Assembly (NCBI GenBank): GCA_905160935.1
Contig: CAJHZI010000678.1
Coordinates: 1,196,501-1,260,500 of the forward strand
DNA: 64,000 nt
Source: Enchytraeus crypticus
Taxonomy: Eukaryota > Annelida > Clitellata > Enchytraeida > Enchytraeidae
Direction of reading: 5' to 3'
The position numbers and the translations under genes were made by a program. Shown in pieces: positions 20,401 to 34,814 of this stretch. The number at the start of each line of letters is the position of its first letter. Position 1 is the first letter of the stretch. A model generated the notes under the pieces. That model had not been told where the DNA came from. It saw only the letters and a list, made by a program, of their open reading frames with translations, and searched no databases.

Positions 20401-21272
20401 GTGTTGTCCTCGAATGACCAACTGTGGCCAAGAAAACTGAAATAAACAAGAACAGGACGGACTATGGACTGCGCATAGACAGCTGTATGAACTCGTCCCA
20501 ATCAATACACTATCCCTATAATCCCTGCAATCCTCTTAACGGATCTCGAGTTCTTTGCTTTGTTATTGTCTCTCGTCCGCTGCTCGAGAATCACACATAT
20601 ATCACAATCTAGCTTTTCTTTTATATCTTTTCTTAACATTATCGGCAGAGACAACAACATAAGAACCCCCTACTAGCTATGCAATAGTCTTTTAAATTGA
20701 CCTGCTTCCATGGCAATATGAATTTTAGAAATTTTCAACAAAAATTATTTTGTTAGAATAAGTTCACATATAGCAATATAGTAGGGTTGAAATTAGATTT
20801 AGGGTTTGGTTTGGGTAGGATTACGGTTATGCTTCATGAGGCTTAAACATCTCGTAATCTTAGGCTATGAGGTGTTTAAGCCTCATAAAGCATAAAGCTA
20901 TTGTGTTGCAGTCAAAGCGGGTTGATGTCAATGATTAGTGCTACTTTACCTACATAACCGCTTATACAGTATGCATCATAGAATGTCTCATTAACGCGGT
21001 GATTAGAGGCGTCAGGTAACATCATCTAATTTTAAATGACAGATCCTGCAGTGAATTGAACCCTCGTGGGTTCGATTCCCGGCCACACAGATCTGCTAGT
21101 AAAACCTCGGACATTCACTGGACTGGTTATACAAAAAATCGAATAAATTGTCTAACGCTGTAAACATGAGGTATTGAAAGTGATAGATATCAACATGAGA
21201 CATTCTATTCACTATAATGCATGTTATATCTATGCATATATATATATATTATTATATATATATATATATTAT

Positions 21273-21327
<55 letters not shown>

Positions 21328-24300
21328 GCTGCAAAACCGATGCTAAAGTCAGTTTCATCTCTTGAAAGCGATAGCAGTGACGGTCGAGCCCAGGATATGA
21401 ACCCACAGTTACTGATCTGCGGTCGGGCATCTTACCGAAACAGCTATTTCTCCAACCAGAATAACTATAGAGTATTGTCTACCCTATAGTTTTCATAGAA
21501 ACTTTATTACTTTTGTCAGACCTCAGCACTATATTTAAAACAATTGAAATACATTAAAACAAACGTATACGTTAACTTATAGCAAATAATTCGTCCTTTT
21601 ATTTACTAGTTGACTGTAATCATATACGCAAAACTTACATAACAGCATTCTGCAAAAATATTCTATATGATACGTTGTATTTTGAGAGTGCAATACTTAC
21701 TTAAATTGCTATAAAGGCCTACATAAATCAGTTTAAAAGATTCTAACGATGACGGCTTCATCGCATAGTATGTCTGAACTCATAAATACTTGCTGGAAAA
21801 TAACAAGAATTTTCTCCCTGGATTGTTTATTAAAAAATCGTTTTCAAGGCCTCCGTTAGATCAATAAGTCGATTCATCTGATCGACAGCCGAAAGAGATG
21901 CGTTCAGTGAATCTTATCTTTCTCAGACTTTCCGATCGCTTTATTCGCTCCAATTTTATTTTATTAGCAGGGATTAACTTTTTTGAATAAACTTTAGGTA
22001 TGAAAAGGTCCAATTTTTACAGTAAAGCTCTGATTAATTTAAGAAAATAATAAGCATTGTTACTGTAAGATACAAGCATTCTTTCTTTTCTTTCTCTCTC
22101 TCACTCATAGTGAACTGCCTACTGGCAGGTTCATGTCATATAATTCCACCTATTTGTATCCACTGCCTTGCTCTTCATATCAGCACTCAATACTTTTCTA
22201 TTTAATCTCTGTTAAGATAAAAATAATTTTATATAGATTTGATTGTGTTTAACCTGTAATCGAATTTATTTAACTTTAATCGATTTAATACTCGAGCTCT
22301 TAAAACGACGGCCTGATGTGTAAGGGTTCACAGTTTCGATAACTAGCCTAATCGTCTCCTACAGTACACTTGCGGCACAGAATTAGACTTTATAATCATA
22401 GATTATATAGTCCTACTCCTACAGATAAATGTATGTAATCTATAATTCTATATTCTCAAAGTTCTGGCCAGTTTTACAACCACAATATCGTAAATAAATA
22501 TTTCTTTTTTACGAAATTTTTATACATGTATACCAATCATGATTAACGGCAAAATACAGTAGTAATTAAAAATTTCGGATACTCAATTCAGCCGTTTACA
22601 TTCGCCTAAGCTAACCTTTCCAACGCAGAGTGGCAGATCAGTCATTTAGATTTCGAAAGCTAAAGTGAAATAAATCACTCTCCGTCAAATTTTTAAAAGG
22701 TTCAGCTTTTATGAGCTAGTATGATGGTTAGATCGACAACCTCATATCCGTCACCTCAGGTAAATGATCACCCAACCCTTAACCTTCCTCTCTATCAATA
22801 TCCTCATAGTCTATACCGAGAAGCCAGAAGTAAAATATATTAAGAGAAGAGAGTGGCGATTCTACCTGATTAAAATAAGAAAACAGTCTGAAAATTTCTG
22901 ACAATTCTTAGCAAACTAAAATAGAATATGAAAGTATTTAATTACCTCTATTCAATAATCAAATGTCTCTTTCTTTCTCTCTCCCTCCTTCACTCTCCTA
23001 TTCACTGAATCACTGGGTAGCTTAGCTTCAGATTCATGGTTTATGGTTTTTCTATTTTCGTCATCTTTAGTTTTCCTCTTAATTGCTACGTAAATGTGAT
23101 TTATCATAACATTGAACAATACTGTAATTGCCAATAGATCTTCCATTACTTCCTTTTCTGCCAAACTCATTTAATCTTTAACGTTTATCTGATATATAAA
23201 CCCACTCTGAATACACAATTAATGTATGCATGATTCCTCAACTTTTCTCCATTCAGAATCATCTACCGTTCTAGATATTTTTAGAAACCCTTGACCTTAG
23301 TTTAGGTCTATATGCAAAAATACATTCATCTCTACTTCAAAAACCAACGAAGATCATCTGCTTTATCATAACTATTTTATACCAGATAAAATCATGTCAC
23401 ATGCTATAGGCCTAATAAATGCTATTAATACTATTCGCTATTTACGCTATTAGCAGTAATGGTATGATTAATCAAGGCAAGAATTGAAAAATAATCTACC
23501 AGAAACCTGTAAAGCAGTCTCGATGACCAGCCATCGGCCATGACACTGCTGTGGAAAATGTCCAAGGTTATTATTATTGTTATTACTATTATTATTATTA
23601 TTACTATTATTATTATCATTATATTACTATTATTATTATTATTATATAAATTACATGAGTAAAGCACTAAGATAATTGCCTCAGAAGGAGCCCCTGTAGA
23701 ATAAATCAACCCTTTAATTATAGGAGGCGACTACGCTAAATCTGCGAAAGGCAACAGAAGAAACGTTAGAAGTCATATTTACTGCAAGCTAAAGGCTGCA
23801 TAGGATTTGATAAAATCGATATGCTTGAGATATCAACTTCGTCGATAACTTGATCTTAGAGAACGAAAAGGTGGCAGCAGACTATTTATCTCACTATAAC
23901 TATGTGTAACACTATCTATCTCACTATAACTGTTTGTAACACTATTTATCTCACTATAACAATGTGTAACACTATCTATCTCACTTTAACTATGTGTAAC
24001 ACTATCTATCAAACTATAACTATGTGTAACACTATCTCTCTCACTATAACTATGTGTAACACTATCTCTCTCACTATAACTATGTGTAACACTATCTATC
24101 AAACTATAACTATGTGTAACACTATCTCTCTCACTATAACTATGTGTAACACTATCTATCAAACTATAACTATGTGTAACACTATCTCTCTCACTATAAC
24201 TATGTGTAACACTATCTCTCTCACTATAACTATGTGTAACACTATCTATCAAACTATAACTATGTGTAACACTATCTCTCTCACTATAACTATGTGTAAC

Positions 24301-27300
24301 ACTATCTATCAAACTATAACTATGTGTAACACTATCTATCTCACTATAGCTATGTGTAACACTATCTATCTCACTATAACTGTTTGTAACACTATTTATC
24401 TCACTATAACAATGTGTAACACTATCTCACTGTAACTATGTGTAACACTATCTATCTCACTATAACTATGTGTAACACTATCTATCTCACTGTAACTATG
24501 TGTAACACTATCTATCTCACTATAACTATGTGTAACACTATCTCTCTCACTATAACAATGTGTAACACTATCTCTCTCACTATAACAATGTGTAACACTA
24601 TCTCTCTCACTATAACAATGTGTAACACTATCTCTCTCACTATAACAATGTGTAACACAATCTCTCTCATTATAACAATGTGCAACACTATCTCTCTCGT
24701 TGTATCTATATATAACACAATCTATCTCGTTATAACTATGTGTAACACTATCTAATCTCACTGTAACTATGTGCAACACTTTCTATCTCACTGTAAATGA
24801 ACTGGGTTAACGATGAGTTGGTCCACATCGTTGATGGAGTAGGTTTTCCAGGTCCTAGTCCCACAGGACTTTCGTCCTCTCACGCGTTTCATCCTATCAT
24901 GGACACTCAAATAAGTTTTAAACGTCACTGTCAGAGCAAGAGAAAGAATGTCTAAATAAATAATGAACAATTATACTACAGCTTTTCATCGTTTATTATC
25001 AACAGCTTCAAGTACAGTAGAGTTACTGACTGGACAGAAAGAACAACAAGTTTCAGTCCTTCTCAGTTTTATTTATTAGACTTTTTATTAATTACATCAA
25101 AGATACTGTGCAAGCAATAATGCAAATTGTGCTGTACTCTACACATAAAGCATTAATAGAATTGTATTTCATTGACCCATTTCATTTATTAAATTATATT
25201 TCTTATTTTTCCATTTGTTTTCATTTGCTCTTAATTTTACTCGATGATTATTCGCTTGTATTGTGGTAGCTATAACATGCATGCTGAATACATAACGTTG
25301 AATTAGAGTAATTTAAAAAACCCTGCTATTATATTCTGGCCAATATGAGATTTAAACATTGAATCTGAGGCAAAGGCTTTAACATCATTTGAGCAGACAT
25401 CGCTTTGAGCAGACATCGCTTTGAGCAGACATCGCTTTCGAATGAGAAATATAGACTACTTGTATATGGCATTAAAATGCATTTTATAGAATATCTAAAA
25501 TCTTTCAAATAACAATTGAACTTTTATTACTTTAAGAAGACTAAATGATTTTTTTTAGAAACATAAGAGACGGATTGATAGGTTTAAAGAAATTTTATAA
25601 TGACAGGCACATAGATTAGCCTAATTAATAATTAAGCTATCCGAAGTCTCTTAAATGCCACGCTCAAGGTAATCTCAATTTGTTTGAACCAGAACAAAAA
25701 CGTTAAGAAAGAAAGATTGCTTAAACGATGTCTTTTTACATAGCTGTGCTGTTTTTATATCTATATTTAGCAATATAATCCAAACTATAAAAGTAAAAAC
25801 AAATTCAATTTATTCATTCAGCACGTCAGGTGTTTTGATACGGCATTTTATATTACATAATTTTTAACTATTATTCAAACAGACATATGAATATGAAACA
25901 ACAAGCTGAGCTAAATTTACTACCGAAAGTTTCAATTAATAAGATCAACATAAAGCCAGAAATTCTATAAAATTTAATAACAATTTTTATAACGTTATAA
26001 CGCATAAATTACTGTGGAAGCTACGCATATTTTAAATATATTGTTACCATACCTCATTAATCATTCGAATGAAGCTATTAAATTGTCGCGATTAATGATA
26101 AACTACCGTTCGATTTTTGGAGTCTACGTTACAGATGAGAAACAGACAGGATAATTGTAAATATAGGCTATTCCAGTAGGCCTACACGTATATACGACGC
26201 AATAGAGTAACGCCGTCATATTTTAAGCTGGGCTCAAAAATCAATGACGCGCTTTTAAATACTGCTCGATAGAAACAGATATACACAATGTTAAATAGGC
26301 CTACTATATAGAACTATCATAACGTAATAAATACTGCACCCATGGTTGTTGTTTAGGATGGTATTGGTGACAACATGTTTTGCTGATAAGAAAGATGCCG
26401 TGGGTTGTGAAAAGTGAATGATCATATCTGATGACAACTATCACTTTGAATATCATAGTTTTGAACAGTTAAACAGTGTAGTCAATTATCAATGCTAACA
26501 GGAATGTGACTGCGATATTGAATTCTCTGATCAGCGCCGCCGGGAATCGAACCCACGACAATTAAATTCATCGCAGGATCTATCGTTTAACATTTCATGA
26601 AGTCCAAATTCATAGCGGTTTAAATGAGCTATGAATTTGGAATTCAGCTAGTTGTTTACACTAGCTGTCTTCAGTAGCCGCTATATCATAATTCAAGATG
26701 CTGTTTTATTCCAGATGTTACGCTGTCCAACAAATATTGACATGTTGCACCATTACGGCCCCACAAGTATTTCCGGACACTGTTTTGAATGCACGAACGT
26801 GCGGTTACAAGAACTCTTCCACTTATTCCACCGATCATTTCTCAGAGGCAACGTCGGCGACTTGAAGCGGCATGGAGTTGATGTTAGCGAACACTGAGAC
26901 AGTAATTAAGTCCGAGATAACGATAAACTGTACGACATATCCACCGCTTTCTATCAACTCGGCATTTGATGTGATATGAAATTTTACGAGTGAAGTTATG
27001 TGGGAAGTAGACCAAGCATCAACTGATACTTGTAAATAAGATTAAGTAGCGCAACGTCTGAACACAGTCTGGACAAATTAGCAGTAAATCTATATAACTG
27101 ATTTTAAAGTGCTAGAAATGAATTAACAATTATTATTAGAAAGTCCGATATGCTGCTTAATTTTGCCAAGTTTATAATAGTCATATTTCATTTCGGAAAT
27201 AACTTTTAACATTTAACACTAGATCTATTAACACCTGTTTTTACAGTGTTTTGTCTAATAGCCAAATTATTAGTCCGTTACATACAAATACATTCATTTC

Positions 27301-30300
27301 GTTTAACTATTCTTAAAATTTCCGGTAACCTCACTGGAATGCGGATAAAATAGGCATTTAATTTAAATATCCGATTGATTTACGGACTAACATTAGTGAG
27401 AAATTCTTCACGTCATTAAATTGGAAATCGCAGGTCGCGATATAGTCCGACACAATTTTCCTGAATACTACTATATACTAGTCTGACTGCTGAACAATCA
27501 GGTCGCTGCTATGATGTGCTAGGATCACGTGACTCAGTCGATTTAAAGTTAACAGCCTTTCATTAAAATCTTTAATTCAGAGACGGGACACTGAGATGAA
27601 CGTGAGTGAAGAAATGGCTTGCAGAAATAAATAGATCTTATCGGTTTTAACTTTTCTACATTGCCATCATTGACTTTTGTTTCACGTCCATATAATAGCG
27701 TGGTCCACACGAATGTTTTCAGTATCTACATCTCAGTGTCCTTCTTAAGGCTATTTGTTAAAAGTTCTTTCCTACTACCGAAGGCTTCTTTTGCATACGC
27801 AATCCTACTGCATATTTCAGTCTCACATTTTCGATAACCTGTTATAGTATGATCTAAATATTTCAAACTTCTTAACTGTTCCAATTTCGTATCATTTAAT
27901 ATAATATTGACTTCGAACTCTATTCTGGGACACACTCATCACTTTTGTCTTGTTGATTTTAATCTTCATGCCATATCTCAAAGCCGTATCATTCAGCCTA
28001 TCCATTATCTTCTGCAATCCAATCTCGCTTTCCGCTACCATTCTTTAGTCATCTGAAAATCTTACACCTTGTATCAATTTACCTCCCACTTTTATCCCTT
28101 CTTCCATTAACTTCCTTGGCTTCCTCCATCGTTGTCTCAGTATATACATGTATGTTAAACAGCTGCGCCGAAATACTGCAACCTTGTCTTACTCCACGTC
28201 TTATTTCGCCTTCTTCTGTGTATTCCTGTTGGATTTTGATTACTGCTCTTTTATTCATGTATGTCAGGGAAGGGTTCTAAAGGCGAACCCTAGCCTGGAC
28301 CAGGTTCATTAATTCTAAAACGCTAAACCTAAAAATAATGATCTATAATCGTAGATGACTACTTCTCATTTACAATTTCTAATTACAGTTTTATTTATAG
28401 AAGTTGAAAATAAATGAATATATCCAAATAAAATGAAAGAACTGATACTACTATTAAATAAATATCAAACTACAAAAAGTTTGAGAAGTAGTTATATAGA
28501 AATCGCAACACTCATCACCAAATACTATTTCACAGAACATAAAGGCAAACTAATTCCTATTTAACATCCTCGTTTCTTTCATCACAAAATCACAGAACTA
28601 TGTCACATTTCAGCTCGCCTTATCAATGACAATATCTATTATGATATAATATACCTAATGACTACGGCATCAAACCCTAGAATCCTCTCTTAGTGAAATG
28701 GCACAAGTCTATCACTACTTTCTTGAGTTCAGATACCCAACTCAACTTCTGGCCTTCGCTAAGTAACTATCAGCAAAGTACGACCCTAGAACTCACAGTT
28801 CCCTATGACCGTTTAATGTCCTGTTATCTTCACTGGCAGTTTCTAATAAACCACGCTAAAACACAACTCAGGGGTTACCTATACATAGGACTTTCCCCTC
28901 TAAATGGGTCTAACACTTTCTAGGCCTTTCTTAACATACAACATGTGAGACTTTAATCCATACGATCGGATATAATCTTATTATCTCATGTGGATCGATA
29001 CCGAGTCGAAACAAATGTACACTGTAACAAAATAGTCACTTAGAATAGCTGGCGATAAATATAAAGTTTGATAAGATTTATCTTAAATCTTAAACTAAAG
29101 TTTATCAAAAATACAAATGGAAGCTTCTCGCTTGCGACCAACTGTCGAAGTCCAATCACTTGTGTTCACTCCAGCCACAGACCTAGACACGGAACAATAG
29201 GCGTGCAGGGTAAGAAACTTGCCCTGTGCTAGTGGAAGTACAAAGGTCATTGTGGAGTATATTGGAATAATTAATATTATCTCTACTCCTACCTTGACAA
29301 TGTACAACTATAAAATTAGGCTACTCCTATATCTCTCCAGTCAATTCCTATTCTTTTCAAGATATTCAATATCGTTATCCAATCAATCCTGTCAAAGGCC
29401 TTCTCATAGTCCAAAAAGAATACAAAAACGCCATTTCCATATTCTAAGCTTCTTTCGCAAAGGACTCGCATTACCCCTATTGCTTCTCTTGTGTCGCATC
29501 CTTTCCTAAAACCAAATTATGTCTTGCTCAATATCATATCCGCTTACGACATAAAGCAATAATTACAATACAATAATAACTAAAATCAAATTCCGATATT
29601 TGAATCCGGTATACGGAATACTAGAACGATAAACAACCAAAGCAGGAAGTCCTCGAAGCACAAACTAGAATAGTAAATACGAAAATTGAGAATTAATCCA
29701 ATTACCAAGACCATCAGAAAACAAATACAACGACTTCGTTGCTAAATGGAACGATGGAAATATTTAGGATCGCGAAAAACATTTACGGCAAATGAGAACG
29801 GACAGTGGAGTAAGAGAGAGAAATAAGAGCAAGGTTTGGTCAGTCGACGTGAATTGTTATAGCTCGATTCACTGATGCGTTTTTCAATTATTCCATTGCG
29901 TTGCTATCTATGATTATTTTCATTTTTCACAAAACAAAGCTAGCATTAAAATAAATGCTAGACTTGGGGAAAAATGTCGTAATTTAAATGTTATATCTTC
30001 GGTTGAAGGTAAAATTTTAATTAGATATCAATATAACGCAGCGCAATGAATGATTGTCATCAGAGATAGACAGTTAGTAGGTATGCAGTACAAAAGAAGC
30101 AATTATATGATGCTCCGCGAAATTAAACTTTTTAAAATTAATTATGTATTAATTTTTTTTCGCGAAGTTGTAAGCGAAATTAATTAAGTTAGACTATGCA
30201 AGTAAGCGGCGTGTAGTTTATTTGTTCCCAAAAATATACAGACTCGATTGGATTGTGAAGGTCAGTCAATTTTACAAAAGATATAGACAAAAATCTTACT

Positions 30301-33300
30301 GTATATAGCTAAAATAAAAACTAAGACAAAGGTATAAAAAATCCACCATTTGTAATTTCTAAGATTTTTCTGCTCATACCAACGTCTGAATACTTTTTTG
30401 CTATATTTAAAATGCCTAAACGTTTAAACGTAAGTTATAGTTATCATAGATCATCATTTCAATATGATAGGTTTTAAACATTTGAATGCTTTCAAGCAGG
30501 TACACAAATTTAAACGTGATGGGTACCGAATACTACCGATGACATACTTAGAGTCTCTCAATAACTAGTTCTAGGATGTTTGGAATAATCACAAGGGTAA
30601 ACTAGCTGAGACAGGGCTGAACCAGTTCTAGGATGTTTTGACTAGTCACAAGGGTAAACTAGCTGGGGCTGGACTGAACCAGTTCTAGGCTGTTTGGACT
30701 AGTCACAAGGGTAAACTAGCTGAGGCAGGACTGAACCAGTTCTAGGATGTTTTGACTAGTCACAAGGGTAAACTAGCTGAGGCAGGACTGAACCAGTTCT
30801 AGGATGTTTTGACTAGTCACAAGGGTAAACTAGTTGGGGCAGGACTGAACCAGTTCTAGGCTGTTTTGACTAGTCATAAGGGTAAACTAGCTGGGGCTGG
30901 ACTGTTTCGCCTCGTTAAGCTTTCTCGTTTGTCAGCCTTTCGGATATCGACAGCAGTAATAAGCGTCCGAGAGATGGATTGACTTCTGCGGAGTCCTTTC
31001 AAGCGAGAGGTTGATTTAACATTTCCTGGATCCGGTGTTAACGTTCAGCCAAACAATTTTCATTTAACTAATGAAGTATTTCACTAGTCGGTTCTATTTT
31101 AAGCTTCTGATAATAGCGTTACTGTTTTCTAGAAAACCAAACGTCAAATAAGGTTAACAGCCACAGAAATGTTGTTAGAAAAATGGCGATAAAACATATA
31201 AGATTTTCTCATTTTCATGTTTTTGTGTTTGTTAATAGCTGAATCAGGAGAACGCAGATATTCAATGCCTCTATGTAGGTCAGTATCTGTTCAAGTCGAC
31301 TCTTGCAGCACAATATTTGTATAAGTTGCTCATAGTTATTTTAAAAATTCATGAATCAAAATGTAAGAACTTTATCCTTCTACTAAACAGAGACGAGATG
31401 TAATAAATTTGTTGATTACCCGGTAATAATGGTATGTCATACTTAAAATAATGCATTCATAAACAAAATAAAAATCTAAAGAAAACTAATTACAACAAAA
31501 ATAATAACAAAAAGACAAATTTTTCTTATTTTGTGTCGCAAGTTTATTTTATGTTTGCACGATTTTGCTATTGATTGTTGCTTTTGTTTGTAACTACGTA
31601 TGATTACCATTCGGTTGGTGAAATTAGAATTAAAAGCAATAGCAACAAAAGTATTGAAGGAAACTAAAAGGACTGTTGTTGTAATGACATAAAAATAAGT
31701 AACACATCTATCAGGGGTGGATCCAGAAATTTCTTCGGGAGTCAACAATTTCTTTCAGGACCTTTTTACAATCATGCAACCGTTTTGTTAGCTTTTTAGA
31801 GACTGAAATGATTGACAATGATCGCCATCCCCCTGGGACCCTAACAGATCACTGCTAAACGTCATTTTAAATTTCTTTCCGTTAATATATGACAAAATAT
31901 GTAAGTTTAAAAAGTCACAAATATTTTTTGGTGCATTGCCCCTTGGCCCATGTCTCCGCCACTGACATCTATATAAATAAATAAGGGTTAAAGTAAGTTA
32001 TTTCTATAGACGTGAAATCCGTAGCTTATAAGGTTTTGCCCTTATTTCTATAAAAAAGGGATTGCAAAACTATCCACAAACATCATAAACTGATGCAAAA
32101 ACATGTGCTAATTAGTCTAATTTAACTATTTCGTTTTAAAATATAAAAAATGGAAACCTTGTGAGGCATCTTCGATAGGTCCCAGGTACTCTGACGTCAT
32201 AAATTGTTGTATGACGGAGGACTTCCCCACTCGGCTTGCCCCCAGGACCAGGACCCTATCCGTGGGCGGGGTATCTCCGGGACTGCTGGCCCTCTCGGGG
32301 GAGGGACCGGATTTAGAGATGGACTTATGGTCACACTGCATCGTCCCCGCTCCGTTCTACGAATAAACACAATAGAATATTAAATAAATAATTGTGGATA
32401 AAGAATTTGTTTAAGGAGAAATACAGAAACTCCAATGCTCAAACTAATATATTAAAACTTTCACTGACATATTAATAATTAAATTATTGACTTTTTAACG
32501 GTCCTATAGTTTTAAGAGGATTATGTCAGGTGAGTCATACAAAGCATAAAATTTACTCAATTTTGAAAACAAATTTACGGAGCAAATTTTTGAAATAGAA
32601 TTTCATGTATTTAAGAGACAAACAGATCTTAATGTGGTTCCAGTAGTTTAATAATTATTCAAATAAAGATATCCCTGCTTGGTCTGCACATACCGCATTG
32701 AAAATTATAAGTCTTAATTAGCAGTTTCAGTTGTTAATAACTAGTAGTTATATAGCGAACTCGAATTCGTGTCCAAACAACGCTGACCATTATCGAATGA
32801 TATTTAGACGAGAGATTAATTTACTGTGAAACGAGATTTTTTAAGCGTGGACTGAACCGGTGGCATGCTGGTAAGTTGTTGGAAAACGAAGCAGTAGATG
32901 CCGGGTTTAAATTCAGTACTCTCCCCGTTACTAACATACCATCGAGCAAGAAACTGACATTAAATATGGCTTTAGAATATTTTGGCTTTTCATGACTTCA
33001 ATGTCATGAACGTGTGAATGTGCGAGCAAAAGTACTGAAATTTATTGCAAAGGTTAAGAAATAGTTAAAGTTATTTTAACTTAACGCCAAACTATAGCCT
33101 AATACTGATTTTAGTGTTTTTACCTGTGCAGCGATTTGAGACTGATGAAAAACAGAACAAATGCTATCAGCTTTTTTCTTTGCACATTCTTGCGAACAAC
33201 CTTCCTGCAGCCGTGCCCTATGCGAAGCCTTCCTTCTCTTGAAAGAATCGCCGCGGTTTTGAATGCCCTTAGATGACGTCGAGAAAGTTCTTACTCGAAT

Positions 33301-34689
33301 ATATTCCTTCTCTTCTTCTTCATCTTCTTGACTTCGCGTGACGTAAGCACCGCGATTGCGTGACGTCACATCGTCACACTTAACGGCGTCACGATTAGCA
33401 TTCACAAAGGCTTTACGATTTGCGCCCTTGGTGGGCATGCTGTAAGTTCTCGGGCGAGCATTTGATGTATCGCTGTTGTCAGATTTGTGGGACTGTGATG
33501 TGATGGGTTGAGAGGTCGTGGTGGGGGAAAACGAGAGATTTAGGTCCGTGGGTCGCTTAGCGGGACGTGAGCGGCAGGATGCTGATCGACGGGGTCTAGC
33601 CCGCCTAGCATCCCTTCTCCCCTCGAAGCCTTCCCCCTGGGATACATCCGAGGCTGATCCGGATTTGTGATACGATCCTTGAGTTGTGTCATGGATAGGA
33701 TTGCCAGAGTCGTCACGAAGGTACAGACGTTTCATATTCAAATCGAGAGCTAGAGGCCTGGGATCTCTTCCCTGTAGGGCCGATGTGAGGTTCTGCAGAG
33801 AATTCGTATCAGGGACTCGAGAGGTCTGATCGAATGAGTGACCCAACTTGATCTTTGTAAATTCGTTACGTCTGTGCAGACGAAACGATCCTCCGCTGAA
33901 AATACAATAAATCACACTCTAGCTTTTTTATGTAAAACTGTAATACATGTAATAAAATACATGCAATACAATAAACCACACTTTAGCTTTGTTTATGTAT
34001 TACAAATAATACATTCATGTAATGCAATAAAAAAATTCTCTAGCTTTGTTGATGTAATGCATGCAATATATTTAATAAAATAAATCACACTCTGGCATTG
34101 TTGATGTAATACTTGCAAAAAGGATGCAATACATGTAATACAAATAAATCACGCTCTAGCTTTGTTGATGTAATACATATACTACATGCAATACATGTAA
34201 TATGATAAATCACACTCTATCTTGTTTGATGTAATACATGTATTGTATGTATTACAATAGATAACAATCTATAATGTAGTTGATGTAATACATGCAATAC
34301 AATAAATCCCACTCTAGCTCTATTAATTTAATACATGTAACGTAATAAATCACACTCTAGATTTGTTGACGTAAATTAAATAATACAAAAAATCACGCTC
34401 TAGCAACATAGATGTAATATATGTAATACAATAAATAACACTCTAGCTTTGTTGATGTAATACTTCAATATATGTTTTACAATAAATCACACTCCAGCTT
34501 TATTGATGTAATACACGTAATACATGTAATACAATAAATCATACTCCAGCTTTGTTGATGTAATATATCTAATGCATGTAATATACTAAATCATACACTA
34601 GCTTTGTTGATGTAATACATGCAGGTTTATTATTTCCACAGTACCATGTGGGGTTATAAAACTGGTGTTGAGGTTATATTCATATATAC

Positions 34690-34744
<55 letters not shown>

Positions 34745-34777
34745 ATATATATATACATGTATACATATATACATATA

Positions 34778-34814
<37 letters not shown>

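Larger units (their letters stand above)
12702..32157 (-). other. RGK intron region (19.5 kb), repeat-filled
   Basis: Must contain a short switch-region exon that could not be located. Otherwise it holds SINEs, LINE fragments, minisatellites, AT/CT microsatellites and unassigned AT-rich DNA. Open frames inside it are LINE-derived or tandem-repeat artefacts, or show no recognisable similarity. Confidence 0.75.

Noticed and set aside
21040-21100. Possible true tRNA gene with B-box GGTTCGATTCC
   Set aside because: No complete cloverleaf or A-box at the right spacing can be read, and a diverged copy exists at 26525; it is better explained as a tRNA-derived repeat.
23902-24779. Long frames on both strands (CNTIYLTIT-type decapeptides)
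   Set aside because: Artefact of the 30-bp array.
29095-29307. 70-codon minus-strand ORF as a possible RGK exon
   Set aside because: It lies inside the insertion within a LINE and shows no GTPase similarity.
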